Shown in pieces: positions 11,641 through 22,845 of a stretch of 64,000 nucleotides of DNA. Origin of the DNA: Taxillus chinensis (Eukaryota > Streptophyta > Magnoliopsida > Santalales > Loranthaceae); the NCBI GenBank assembly GCA_023512835.1, contig CM042084.1, forward strand, positions 55,544,793-55,608,792. Direction: 5' to 3'. Position numbers and translations under genes: made by a program. The notes beneath the pieces were generated by a model that worked only from the letters and a program-made list of their open reading frames with translations, was not told where the DNA came from and did not search any database. The stretch's first letter is position 1. Each line of letters starts with the position of its first letter.

Positions 11641-12095
11641 ACGGTGGCTGCCAGAAAAGAAACTCTAAACCTAAAACAAGAGGGCTCCTTATCCTTATAT
11701 AGACATGTCAATATCAAAACGACGTAGTTTTGATTAAGAGAAACCTAGCATCTAAACGACGTAGTTTTGATTACACAAGCTACAACCTTTCCGCATCCAT
11801 ACAAAATAAAATATTCACAATTCCAACATGCCCCTTTGGGAAAAGATTACTAGAATAACAAAACCAAGGTGATGGTGCAAAAACATGGCTACATGTGACA
11901 AAGACCATTGTCATGTGCAAGCTCCAAATGCCCTAAGCTTTTCCCCAAGCTTTAGAACAATGTTAGGAAGGCTCCCATGCAAAAACCTCACTGCCCGTGA
12001 CAACGAATGTCACGTGCATCGTCGCGTGCAGCCCCAAAATGCTTCCTCTTGGGCTCAAATCTTGCCCTAGCTTACTCACCATCAAACAAAGTGTT
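11146..12095 (-). repeat. TEK-1 5' LTR, distal segment
   Basis: Continuation of the LTR beyond GAL-1. It holds an AT microsatellite (11429-11448), a CT run (11602-11637), a reverse TATA box near 11695, two copies of an ACGACGTAGTTTTGAT half-palindrome near 11720 and 11757, and CACGTG or near-CACGTG pairs near 11900-12025. In the minus direction the order is G-box pairs, palindromes, TATA, GA repeat, as in the TEK-4 and TEK-6 LTRs. The last 100 or so bases of a full LTR are missing; sequence changes to TEK-2 near 12095. Confidence 0.82.
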
Positions 12096-14365
12096 CTAAT
12101 CCTGTACTTTCCCATATATCATGATGCATACAATAAGTCAAACAGTCATACAGACATCACATCACAAACAGTATGCAAATACAACTGTCCACGGACCCAT
12201 GTCCGGGATATGACACAAAACAATACAGAATATAATACTGTATTATACATTAGAGTAGTGGGCATCCTCCTAGAAGAAAGTCCTCCACTAGTCTCGGGTC
12301 ACACCTGAAAAAGGTAAACAACAAGTAGGGGTGAGCGACAAGCTCAGTAGATGACCCCAATACTCCACATCATGCAAACATACAAGTCTATACTACATGC
12401 TCTCTGTACTCGTGCACTGTGTAATGTGTACAATCATCAGGACTCAGCCTGCAAACAAACATCAGGACCCAGCCTGCCCACACAGGACAACTTGTCCACG
12501 ATCCTCAACAGGATCCCAGCTCAGGTCACTCAACCTTACCACAACGCTATATGCCCGGACACAATGCCACACAGGCCTGCCATCAGCGCATATGCCTGCC
12601 ATCGGCGCATATGCTGCCACGGCCACAACGCAATATGCCTAGAAATAACATCATCTGTGCTCCACGGTGAGAACCCAACAAGTCATAGAGCTCAAGCCCC
12701 AATTCCTCAAACCAACATATTAACACCAATATGGCATTAAGGTTCACCATACTCCCTTTATAACTGAAGCCAGTCTTCACAAACCGATCACCATTCCTTA
12801 ACCAAGGAAGGAGATACCCATAGGAGATGTTTTCTTGAAATAAAAAGTCCTAGCATTGGGTTCCCATATCATAACTAAGATAATCTGATTTATGGGGATT
12901 TTTCTAAGATGTCTAACCCCATTTTCCAAAAATTCACCTCTACAAGAAAACTAGATTTTTTCGAGATTTTACACTAAATCCCAATTTTCACATTTTTAAG
13001 GAGTGAGAATTTAATTTTCTAGTATTTTTCTTTGAATCCAAATGGGGGTTATTTTGTTATTTACATTGTAACTTAATACTTAAATGTGTAGACGGGTATA
13101 GGTTACAATGTAAATAGTCCAGTCCAGTGTAGTCTAGTGTTTAGTTACACCGTTGGAGCTACGACTCGTAGCGCGGAACAGTAGCGCGCCTCGAAGACTC
13201 GTAGCTGTAGAGCACGGAACTGCAGCGCGCCTCGAAGACTCGAAGCAGGTCTTCGATCTTCGGCCTTCGGACTACGAACTTCGACCTACGAATCTACGAA
13301 CTATGAACTATGAACTACGAACTACGAACTACGAACTACGACCTAACGACCTTGGATCTTCGACCCTTCGACCCAAAACTTCGGATCTTCGTCATTTCGA
13401 CCCAGTAATTCGCCCAGGGTACTGTTCATCGTCGATTTTGTCTGTTCTTGGTCTGGAATCAACCCAGCAACCCGCAGACGCTCACAAACACACATTTTAC
13501 ATGACAGACTACGATATCTACCTCAAAATGCGTCCAGAACGCCTCTAAATCGCACAGATAACGGCAGAAATATGCCTCAAATTGCAGATTTTCAGAAATC
13601 TAGATCTAAATCCAGATTTCCATGGTTGACTTCTCAACCCTCATGGAATATGCAGTTAAACAGCCCCAGATCACAGAAACACATTTTAAAACTGATATAA
13701 AACAGTTCTTAACCACAGATCTTATGTTAAACCATTAGATCTAACCCAAAATTGGATTCCCCCAAAACCTATGGTTCATGCTTAATTTCATAAATCATGA
13801 CAAATTCCTGCATACCAAAGATAGAATCAAGATAAGAAGTTCAAGGACACCTACTTGGAGTGATTCTTTGAGCTCCACAAACCCTAATCGCTCCAAATCT
13901 CCAAGACACCAAGCTCCAAGCTTTCTCTCTTTCTCTCTCTCTCTCTCAAACGCACAAACGTGATAGCGTAAAGTGAAAGCTCTTTCTTTTTCTTGCTATT
14001 TGTATTTCTGCCAGTCATTGACCAATAACTGACCTAGTCAATCATTGACCTAGTCAATAATTGACCTCCCAACATAATAATTGACCTCCAAGGTCCCGAT
14101 CTCCAAATTGAGTCAAATTACAGTCAAAACGCTCGAAATGACGAGCATAACACTATTCAGATAATATCACACCCACATGACCGCCCAAACACAAAGTCAA
14201 TCAATAAACCACAAAAGGTCAACAATCGGGTCAAATGGGGCCTTGACTTGGAATTGGGCCCAGGTATAGTCAAAATGCTCACGTCGACGACTACACTACC
14301 GTCTAGATAGTTGCATTCCCATAGAATGGCTATCTCTCAATACTACCCAAATACGAGTCTTTACA
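12096..14365 (-). repeat. TEK-2 3' LTR (divergent Tekay-like)
   Basis: The right end is clear: ACGAGTCTTTACA at 14365 followed by a PPT-like CT-rich tract and ATCCTCCCCACCTTAGGACT, as in the other Tekay copies. Inside are the conserved GGGGTGAGCGACAAGCTCAG block (12330), a CT run (13920-13948), and a GAACTAC-type 7-bp array. The left end is not certain; I place it where TEK-1 similarity stops. No gene is seen in it, and the 131-codon open frame at 13153-13548 is a by-product of the 7-bp repeat. Confidence 0.7.
13268..13345. repeat. 7-bp tandem repeat (GAACTAC type)
   Basis: A run of near-identical heptamers, GAACTAC and GAACTAT, with looser copies (ATCTACG, CCTACGA) at its edges, preceded at 13160-13250 by two copies of a longer unit containing GCGCGCCTCGAAGACTCG. 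The array is inside the TEK-2 LTR and has no counterpart in the other Tekay LTRs here. Confidence 0.8.
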
Positions 14366-14816
14366 TCCTCCCCACCTTAGGACTTTTTGTCCTCGAAAAT
14401 AAAACACATGCCCAAAGGACATAGCAAAATTCAAGCTCAATGTCCCAACAATAAAACATAAAACATGATCACCGATCATACATGTGCAATGCAACTCACA
14501 ACAAGCCAAAAGGGCTGACAAAATCCAACAACAACAAGCTAAACCACATCTCAAACAACATATGCAAAACAAATGCATAAAACATAACTCATACCTCAGG
14601 GAAGGTCCTCACATCCTCCCCACCTCAGGACTGATCGTCCTCGAAGAGCTTAGGATGAAGAACCCGCATCTGGCTCTCTTTCTCCCAAGTCTGCTCCTCC
14701 ATGCCTCGGTGTCGCCATAACACCTGGACTAGTGGGATCGTCTTGCCCCGCAAGACCTACTCCCGCCTATCCAAAATCTATGCCAGCATCTCAACAACAG
14801 CACCATCGTCAGCCAA
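14366..14816 (-). pseudogene. TEK-2 PPT, 3' untranslated part and chromodomain fragment
   Basis: Beside the LTR is the PPT (minus strand AAGGTGGGGAGGA, 14366-14380). Between about 14760 and 14640 the minus strand encodes VLRGKTIPLVQVLWRHRGME and then EQTWEKESQMRVLHPKLF, the chromodomain C-terminus of a Tekay pol, in an unbroken frame over that span. TEK-3 cuts it at 14816. It is better preserved than the matching part of TEK-1. Confidence 0.8.
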
Positions 14817-15329
14817 TGTCACGCCCCGGATTTTCCAACCCCAGGAGACCGGAATGTGACCATCCCTTTACCCGAGTTTGGATAAAGGGGGTAAAATACA
14901 ACATGCCCACACAGGATACCATCCGCTTCACATTTTATATTCAGGGAGACAAAATCATATATTTATTAAGTCTAAACATGCGTTTATTACATAAAACTCC
15001 TCATTACAATATCTCCCGACTAAGGTTACAAAGCTCACACATAAACAACGAAACTCAAATAATAATAAATAAAGCCACAAAACAGAACTGCCTTCAACTT
15101 GGGTGTTCCTGCCTAACGCCTGTAGGTCCCTGTAGAAAAAAAACCAAACACGGTAGGAGGGGTGAGCAACCACAGCTCAGTAGGGATCATGTCTCCCCAA
15201 CCCATCCCATGCTCCTAGCATCTACATGCCATGTGTATAAGTGCAGTGTCGTTACAATTATTTCAATAAATTTAATAGCAAGCCATATCAACAAGTACAA
15301 TTATTTCCACAGCCACACAGGCTAGCACA

Positions 15330-15632
15330 TGAACTGTCCGGGCTTCCACAGCCACCGGGTTTCCAAGAGCAGTCCTGGGCTTCCACAGCCACTGGGTTCC
15401 AAGAACAATCCCGGGCTTCCACAGCCGCCGGGTTTCACAAAACAGTCCCGGGCTTCCACAGCCACTGGGTTTCACAAAACAGTCCCGGGCTTCCACAGCC
15501 GCCGGGTTTCATAAAACAGTCCCGGGCTTCCACAGCCATCAGGTTTCACAAAGCAGTCCCGGGCTTCCACAGCCGCCGGGTTTCACAAAATAGTCCTCGG
15601 CTTCCACAGCCGCCGGGTTTCACAAAACATAG
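15330..15632. repeat. 37-bp minisatellite in TEK-3 LTR
   Basis: About eight copies of a 37-bp unit built on CCCGGGCTTCCACAGCCGCC followed by GGGTTTCACAAAACAGT. Copies differ by one to four bases. TEK-1 holds two or three diverged copies at the same place in its LTR, while TEK-4, TEK-5 and TEK-6 have arrays of other units there. Confidence 0.9.
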
Positions 15633-16106
15633 TACACACTGCCAGTCAGGCATAAAACCAAACACTTAGTAGGCACACATTCACTAATGCACAACCCAGC
15701 CACTCAGGCATAAAACAAACACTTAGTAGGCACACATTCACCAACTCACAATTCTAGCCTTATTGGCATATTATCAGACACATACTTGGCATTTTCACAC
15801 AAACATATTCACACATGCATTTTATCGAACATTTAACATGCACTGCTCACCCAATGTCAGAATCACACCAAAACGCCATTGAAGGCCAACAGTCATATAG
15901 GAGATCACACCTATATGAATTTACATATAAGTATTATAGCAATAACAATGGAAACTTTACAAAATATCCACAGGGCCTAACCTCGGAACAGACCAGGAAA
16001 GACAGAACCCCTACCTCAATAGATTCCTCCACGCCTTAGCCTCCACGCCAAACGCCGTTCGCTGACGTAAACACCACCGCAACAACCACGACTAGAAGCT
16101 TTCCTT

Positions 16107-16109
<3 letters not shown>

Positions 16110-16182
<73 letters not shown>
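16110..16182. repeat. (CT)n microsatellite
   Basis: An uninterrupted run of about 36 CT units. In the LTR sense (minus strand) it is a GA repeat just downstream of the TATA box, in the expected 5' untranslated leader. Confidence 0.95.
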
Positions 16183-16184
<2 letters not shown>

Positions 16185-16726
16185 GACGGCTGCAGCAGTT
16201 GAAGAGAACCCTAAACCTAAAACAAGGAGCCTTCACCTCTTTATATAGACAACTCAAACCCCAAAACGACGTAGTTTTGATTAAATGAATCCCAACATCA
16301 AAACGACATAGTTTTGATGACAGACTACAACCTTTTTGCAACCACACAAGGCAAAGCACTCATAATTTCACCAAGGTCCTTTAGCAAAAGAGGATCAGAA
16401 CAACAAAACAAGGGTAATGGAGGCTACACGTGAGAAAGGCCTTTCTCACGGGCACCTCCAAATGCTCTAGAATCTCACCACAAGCCTTAGGACAACATCA
16501 GGAAGGCTCCCATGCAAAAATCTCACTGCACGTGAAAAGCCATTCTCACGTGCATTCTCACGTGCACTCCCTATTGGGCTCAAACCTTGCCTCTTGCTTG
16601 TTTATCAACATACAAGATGATTTAGCCAAAGTGTGTGGAAAGAAAACTCCCTAAAACCCAACAATTTCCACCCAAAAAGGCAAAACTGAGACTAACTCCT
16701 CACATCCCAAAATACGGGTCATTACA

Positions 16727-17086
16727 TCCTCTCTCCCTTAGGACTTTTCATCCTCGAAAAGAAACAAAATGCAAGGAAAACCACACAGCAAGCCACAACA
16801 CCCAAATGGGTCATACACCACACATTATACACAATAACACATAACATAGTGCCACCAGAGTCCATAACCACATGCATCACAATCCATGGAAACACATCCA
16901 CACGTCACAAATACCTATCACAAGCACATTTCATTAACACATTCAATATAAATAAAAGTCAAAAGTCGAAAGGAAATAGAAATACACTAGCCAATAGCCA
17001 CCCCTCCACCCTTAAGAGTGTTCGTCCTCGAACAACTCTGGGTGTTGCTCACGCATCATGGATTCACGTTCCCATATCTCCTCCAT
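16727..17086 (-). pseudogene. TEK-3 PPT and chromodomain tail
   Basis: PPT next to the LTR (minus strand TAAGGGAGAGAGGA, 16727-16740), then a 3' untranslated stretch and, at 17086-17015, codons for EEIWERESMMREQHPELFED, the end of a Tekay chromodomain. Similarity to the other copies stops abruptly at about 17086, so the rest of TEK-3 was lost or displaced. Confidence 0.8.
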
Positions 17087-20000
17087 AGGACGTGTCATCC
17101 TCGAAAAGACAATACACTTTCCCTAATGCCCATGCTGATGCACATCGCCCACCACCGTTCACATACCTGCGACTGAAGATATCACACAATAACACACATG
17201 AAGGCACATACCCACAGACCCAATACAACACAGCATGATAGGAGAACACATATTCTAATCGCACAAACAACCCTAGTTCTCCTCACCTAACACATGTCAC
17301 AAGTATTCACATGTCACGACGGTGTAAGACATATACACTCATCCCCAACACGTTTAACAAATCACATAGGTCACAGACCAACTCACATCATAAACACCAC
17401 TACAACGAACAACTCACAAACAAAACACTACTACACGTTTAACGTTCCACTGCCCATTCGCCAACACCATACAAACTCATCCGCAGGGAGTTTCCTCACA
17501 ACCTTCCCACCTTTGGACTTTTCGTCCCCGAAAAGAGAAATCAAGTAGTAAACATCACGAGAAGATCAAAGCAACACATAACACCCATTAGCACAACAAG
17601 AACTAGAGCTTGGCCAATTAGCATGATGACAACATCTCATGTGAGAAAGTCTGACAATAGTGAGGTCGAGAAACCTCCCACAGATTCGCTAAGACCCTGA
17701 CAACCGAACAAGGCCAACACCATAAGCCTATGCGTGAAGCATCCATTCGCTAGAATTCATATGATTGAATGAGAAGTCACTGCATCGACATAGCAGGGTA
17801 CTCGGCATTAGACGCCTACTCGTGTCACAATAGGACCAACACTCCACAATGTAAAATACCCAACAATGACACCACTGAGATTTGATGTCAACGGACACCA
17901 ACAATTTACAATGCGGCCACACTCCATATGTAGACCTACCCTGACAGCAAACACAAAGAGGTCACAAGGAAACACAAACAAACAAGAGAAAAGCATTATG
18001 CAAACCACAATCACATTTCCACACATGGAGATCACCACAGCAGCACCATCATCACTGCTAAAACCGCCTCACTCTATAGCGAAATATGCAACAACAGAAC
18101 CCAACCAATGCCAAAGGGAACTCAAGATGACTTACAATCCAGGACACAATTACATCAGGATGAAGTTTGCCCTCCACCAATTCGGTCACAGTCAACAAGA
18201 CGCCCAACAGAGTCCAAGGAGTAACTCAAAACAACAAATGCAGTACCATACCCAATCACAGCAAGACCAAAAAACTACTATCGGGCTAACACCAGTCACC
18301 AACGTTGAGAATCTACTAAAGAATCCCATGAACCTGAACGTCATATAAATAACACCCTCTAACTACGGTCAAATAGGGATCCACCAAGGTCCCACACAGC
18401 CTTCACTAACTGAGGCTTATGTTACAACCCAAGTGATAACGCCTTACTCAGTCAGCAGACATTCCATGCGATAGGAATCCTTTGACGCCGGGTAGTTGCC
18501 AACAACGTAGTTCTCTCCTACCTGCAACATGACAATAAAGGAATCCGTGGTGTCACCACTCACAGGTCACAAGGGAATCCTTAGCCTCCAGGACATACTC
18601 CACCTCATGGCCCACTAACCCCGCTATACCAACCGTCACGTTCTATCTCAACACACCAATATAACACTCAAACTGACCAAGAAATACTCAGACTCTAGCC
18701 TCAGCTAAATGTGATTACTGCCATTCCTCTGGGTAGGCACAGGAAACAAGGCATGCAAATGCCTGATTCGGGACTTTCATGTAGCACCCAAACACACCAA
18801 CACCTTGATAGTGTGAACCATCTCCCTTATCGCGTGATACTGTATATGAAAAGTTTTCAAGGAGGACATATGTAGGTCATTCGCCTACCACCACCGCTCT
18901 AATGCATACACCTTTTGACATCCGCCCCACATAAATCTCTCCCCAAGGAGTAGCACTAATACCCCGTCCTAGCAAAACTGTCACAACTGACTCAACTCGG
19001 GAAATCAAACAACTCTTTTTCTTTCCCAACTTACCAACATTTTAGTAACACCAGACAAGGAATAACATAAACAACATCACCTCTAACACTCTTCCTCATC
19101 GTCACACCACAGTTACTATACCAATACGCCATGCCTCATCCTTCTCTACGCATATGTGTCGCAACACCCACACGTAGCAACTCTGCTATATACCTTTACC
19201 ACTTATGCAACATATACAACAAGACAATGCTACATTTTTTGCACATTCTCAACACATACAATGAAACACAAGACACCTGACGAGTAGAACGTACCAGTTT
19301 TAAACCTTTTCCTCTTGTTACCAATTGGATGACCCTACCATGCAAAAGCACACCCTTAGTCCCTAGAGAAATGTTTATCTCACTTGCTTACCTCTTGTTA
19401 CCAATTGGATGCCTCGGGCACGACCCTTGAAACCCACTCACAGTCGATAGCTGAGCTCCAGAACAATTCACATTTTATACATGTGCATACCCATTTCACA
19501 ACATATTCTAGGAACATTACTCAAGGTCTTTCATACACCACAAACATGACAAATGGCCACTGCTTGACCATCTAAGAACCCAGAACACCTATATAGTTAC
19601 TAACCAAAACTTGCAACGGCCACTCTAGCCAACAAGATAACACTTCAAGGACTCTAAGAGCAGGCTATACTAGCTGCGTTTTCCACCCTCAACCACAACG
19701 CTTGGAAAGGTAACCATAGGAATATCCCTCTCAAGTAGTACTCCACACATACCTTTATCCACATAAGAACATATCTCTATTATTCAAGGTTGCCAAGGAG
19801 GGGTCACACGTTACCTACAAGCCATCACCTCACGCCTCAAGCGCTACTAGCTAGCAAAAGGTAGCCTACAAGGTTTGATTACTTTAATTATCCATGGTTG
19901 TCAAAATTGAATACCACTCCCATATAAAACCAACACTCACATATCTATCAGTTACTTATTATCCTTCTAGTGTCATAAATATAAATGTTCATTTTTCTTA

Positions 20001-20235
20001 TTATATTCTTATTATTATTATATATATATATATATATATATATTGTTACAAGTCACCAACCACGTCTATTAACAATGCTAACTCAAACGATCTCCTAAGC
20101 TTCACCAAATGGCAAACTGTGGCTCAAGAGCCCTACCAACGAGAATACCCCTCTATTACAAGTGTCTTAATTTAATTGCTAGAAACTCAACAATCAAAGG
20201 TCCACCCATCCTCACCTAGGTCAGTACGAGACTCA
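17087..20235 (-). mobile_element. GYP-X: decayed gypsy-like relic, unclassified stretch
   Basis: No intact gene is visible. The tract at 17500-17535 (CCTTCCCACCTTTGGACTTT, then TCGTCCCCGAAAAG) matches the post-LTR PPT region of the Tekay copies, so an LTR may end near 17500. Base composition and the relic gag at its right end suggest an old element on the minus strand whose pol has decayed beyond what I can translate by eye. A TA microsatellite lies at 20019-20043. Other content of 17540-20235 is unidentified. Confidence 0.45.
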
Positions 20236-20752
20236 ACCAATCACTATCTTCTGGAGATGTCCTACTTTTCCACAGATGCAACACTGATACTACTTCTTGC
20301 TATACTCTTTTCCAATGCCCCGGTTGTCTACAACAAGAATAACCCTTCGAGAAACTGTTCTCAAATGGATTTGTTGGGGGATTGACCCCTATCTCGAAAC
20401 TTGTGGCCATCTTCTGATTGCCTCCCTCTGCCTCTTGGGGTCCTTTCTGCTGATTAGGACAACAATGCTTCAATTGATCTTCATCCGAGCTCCTCCAAAT
20501 GATGTGGGTTGACTGCCCTCGGCATGCCTCTCTCGTAATCAGTTATCGAATCTCATCCCTCAATTCTAGAATAATCAGGGTTAAAATACCAATCGCTACC
20601 ATGTGAAGATCATTACTTATAGCCTGCAGCTCTGCCACTTGTCCAGCCTGGGTGGCGGGCTCTTCTGTCGCACGGGTCATAATATTTTTTTCAGAGGCTG
20701 GGTACACGAGGAGATAACGCTCCAGGTTAACACTCAATGCTCTTAATACCAT
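20236..20752 (-). pseudogene. GYP-X gag remnant with degenerate zinc knuckles
   Basis: On the minus strand two damaged zinc knuckles follow one another: one reads CCRQPGHWKRV (20310-20350) and the next CCICGKVGHLQK (20250-20285), both lacking the last Cys and parted by a TAG. Upstream there are Gln- and Asn-rich codons and an N-terminal stretch with MTRATEEPATQAGQVAELQA (start near 20680). The knuckle spacing CX2CX4H is clear. This is a nucleocapsid relic from a gypsy family different from the Tekay copies. Confidence 0.55.
20739..20751 (-). other. GYP-X possible primer-binding site
   Basis: The minus strand reads TGGTATTAAGAGC, one substitution and one extra base away from the Met-type PBS TGGTATCAGAGC. 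It lies upstream of the gag remnant, where a PBS belongs; the 214 bp to its right (20753-20966) would then be a piece of the 5' LTR. It is a weak match. Confidence 0.4.
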
Positions 20753-20959
20753 TACCGACTAGGCGTTTGGAGCTATAACTTGTCAAAACACATTATCACC
20801 ACACAGATTCGTAGATTCACATTTCACAGACTATACAAGTTCACACCTTCACATTACACATATCATTTATACTCAAGTGAATATTTCATCGTTTTGAACA
20901 CCACATTGCTTCTTCCACACAATACCATACAAAGGCACACACTTAAGCATTCACATATC

Positions 20960-21798
20960 TCACGTCATTTTGCTTGCATAATAAATAGGCCTGAAAATCT
21001 TGTCCTTTCGCTGCCCCAAAACAGCTCCCACAGCATGATCACTAGCATCACACATAAGTTCAAATGGTTGTGACCAGTCTGGAGCTATCATTATCGGGGT
21101 GGATATAAGCCTTTGTTTCAGTGTTTCAAAGGCTGTGAGACAATCTGCTGTAAATTCAAATTTTGCTTCCTTCTCAAGCAATGCACACAAAGGTTTGGCA
21201 ATTTTAGAAAAATCCGGAATGAATCTTCGGTAGAACCCTGCATGTCCTAGGAAACTACGAACACCTTTCACATTAATTGGAGGTGGTAGGCTTTCAATAG
21301 TAGATATTTTGGCACAATCAACCTCCAATCCCAATGCTGAAATTTTATGTCCAAGGACAATACCTTCTTTCACCATAAAGTGACACTTTTCCCAGTTCAA
21401 CACTAACTCTTTCTTTTCACAACGAGTTAGCACTACTTCAAGATTAGTCAAGCAATTATCAAAAGAAGAACCATAAACTGAAAAATCATCCATGAAGACT
21501 TCCATTATCTCTTCTACCATCCCATGAAAAATTGCCATCATACACCTTTGAAATGTTGCAGGTGCATTACACAATCCAAATGGCATTCTGCGGAAAGCAT
21601 AAGTTCCAAATGGCAAGTGAAAGTAGTCTTCTCTTGATCCTCTCTTGCTATGGGAATTTGATTATAACCTGAATACCCATCCAAGAAACAATAATAAGAA
21701 TACCCAGCAAGTCTATCCAACATCTGATCAATGAAAGGCAATGGGAAATAATCTTTTCGTGTTGCCTTGTTGAGTTTCCTGTAATCAATACAAACTCG
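20960..21798 (-). pseudogene. ATH-1 reverse transcriptase (C-terminally truncated)
   Basis: The stretch from 21741 gives FPFIDQ-type codons then LDRLAGYSYYCFLDGYSGYN. After a frame change near 21600 the piece 21616-20960 gives RRMPFGLCNAPATFQRCMM, the active site VFMDDFSVYG, VLNWEKCHFMVKEGIVLGH, and the first RNase H residues (PFELMCDASDHAVGAVLGQR). It stops at about 20966 where the element is broken. The RT core is well conserved, so the loss is recent compared with GYP-X. Confidence 0.88.
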
Positions 21799-22839
21799 CT
21801 AACCAGTTACTGTTCGAGTAGGAATAAGCTCATTCTTCTCATTGATAATAACAGTCATTCCTCCTTTCTTGGGTACCACTTGCACTGGACTAACCCAACA
21901 ACTATCAGATATGGCATAAATGATTCCTGCCTCTCTCCATTTCAGAACTTCCATTTTAACGACTTCCTTTATGGCTGGATTCAAATGGCGTTGGCGTTCA
22001 ATAGAAGGAGTGTAGGTATCCTCCATTAGGATTTTGTGCTGGCAAATAGCAGGGCTGATTCCTTTGATATCACCAATATGCCAACCCAAGGCTGACTTGT
22101 GTGTTGTGAGAACTTTGAGCAATTTAACTTTCTCTTCACTATCCAAGTGAGCAGAGATGATGACTGGAAATCTCTTGCTCTCATTGAGAAATGCATATGT
22201 AAGGTGGGTTGGTAACTGCTTTAGTTCAGGAGGTGGTGGTAATAAAGAATCTGCTTGAGTAATTTCATCACCTAACTCCACCTCTGTTGGAAGTTCATCT
22301 TTTTGATCCACCACTGGTGCTGAAAACTTCTCAATGGCAGTTTCCTGTGCTAGACTATCCTGCACATATTCCTCCACTAATGAAGTGATATCATCAATCC
22401 AGTAGCAGCTAGGATCTTCTTCTAGTTGCAACGCATGTGACATATTAAAGATAACCTCTTCATCATCCATTCGTAGGGTGAGTGCCCCTGCGTGAACATC
22501 TATAACTGCACGACCTGTATGAAGCAGAGGTCTTCCCAAGATCAATTGTATCCCTTTATCATGCTCCATATCAAGGACCACAAAATCTGCTGGAAATATG
22601 AATTTATCCACCTTGACTAATATATCTTCAATAATGCCTTCAGGTTTCCTCACTGATCTATCTGCTAACTGTAATGAAATAGAAGTAGGTCTCATACCAG
22701 TTAGACCTAACTGCTGATAAACTGCAAGTGGCATCAAATTTATACTTGCTCCAAGATCACATAAAGCCCGAGTAAATTGTGATTCTCTAATAGTACAAGG
22801 AAGAGTAAAACTCCCAAGGTCTTTCAACTTTGGAGGCAA
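21799..22839 (-). pseudogene. ATH-1 aspartic protease and RT N-terminus
   Basis: The retropepsin-like block is CDLGASINLMPLAVYQQLGL, which in Athila replaces DTGA with DLGA, and is followed by FVVLDMEHDKGIQLILGRPL. The linker holds SALGWHIGDIKGISPAICQH and the RT fingers start with KEVVKMEVLKWREAGIIYAI and WVSPVQVVPKKGG. The closing TAG at 21799-21801 stands where relatives have Trp (GWRVCIDYRKLN). The preceding TAG at 22846-22848 stands at a Gln position and is in the same frame as the gag stretch above it. Confidence 0.88.
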
Positions 22840-22845
22840 GACATG

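Larger units (their letters stand above)
1..12095 (-). mobile_element. TEK-1: Tekay/Del-type Ty3/gypsy retrotransposon, partial
   Basis: A chromovirus-type LTR retrotransposon read on the minus strand. In transcription order it has a 5' LTR (4855-5465 plus 11146-12095, split by GAL-1), a Met-type PBS (4836-4851), gag (4399-3127), protease, RT-RNase H, integrase and a chromodomain running to base 1. The 3' LTR lies outside the window. The order PR-RT-RH-IN marks Ty3/gypsy; the C-terminal chromodomain, long LTR and initiator-Met PBS fit the Tekay/Del lineage. The far end of the LTR lacks roughly the last 100 bases present in sister LTRs, so the junction with TEK-2 at about 12095 is a truncation. 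Every frame is broken. The lineage name is inferred from domain style, not from a tree. Confidence 0.85.
14817..16726 (-). repeat. TEK-3 3' LTR
   Basis: A 1910-bp LTR from TGTCACGCCCCGGATTTTCC to ATACGGGTCATTACA. It contains the GTGAGCAACCACAGCTCAG block (15164), an expanded 37-bp array (15330-15632), a long CT microsatellite (16110-16182), a reverse TATA near 16245, two ACGACGTAGTTTTGAT-type half-palindromes near 16265 and 16300, and CACGTG pairs near 16425 and 16530-16565. It inserted in TEK-2 after GCCAA (14812-14816); the matching duplication cannot be checked because the element is cut at 17086. Confidence 0.9.

Noticed and set aside
13153..13548. 131-codon plus-strand open frame with repeated NYELR text
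   Set aside because: The periodicity is that of the 7-bp DNA repeat, there is no conserved motif, and it lies within an LTR.
15241..15669. 142-codon open frame with repeats of FHSRRVSQNSPGL type, and a CRISPR-like look of the array
   Set aside because: It is the translation of the 37-bp minisatellite. Repeats are directly adjacent without unique spacers, and the sequence is a plant LTR, so it is not a CRISPR array.
16036..16359. Minus-strand 107-codon frame with long RE repeats
   Set aside because: An artefact of the CT/GA microsatellite.
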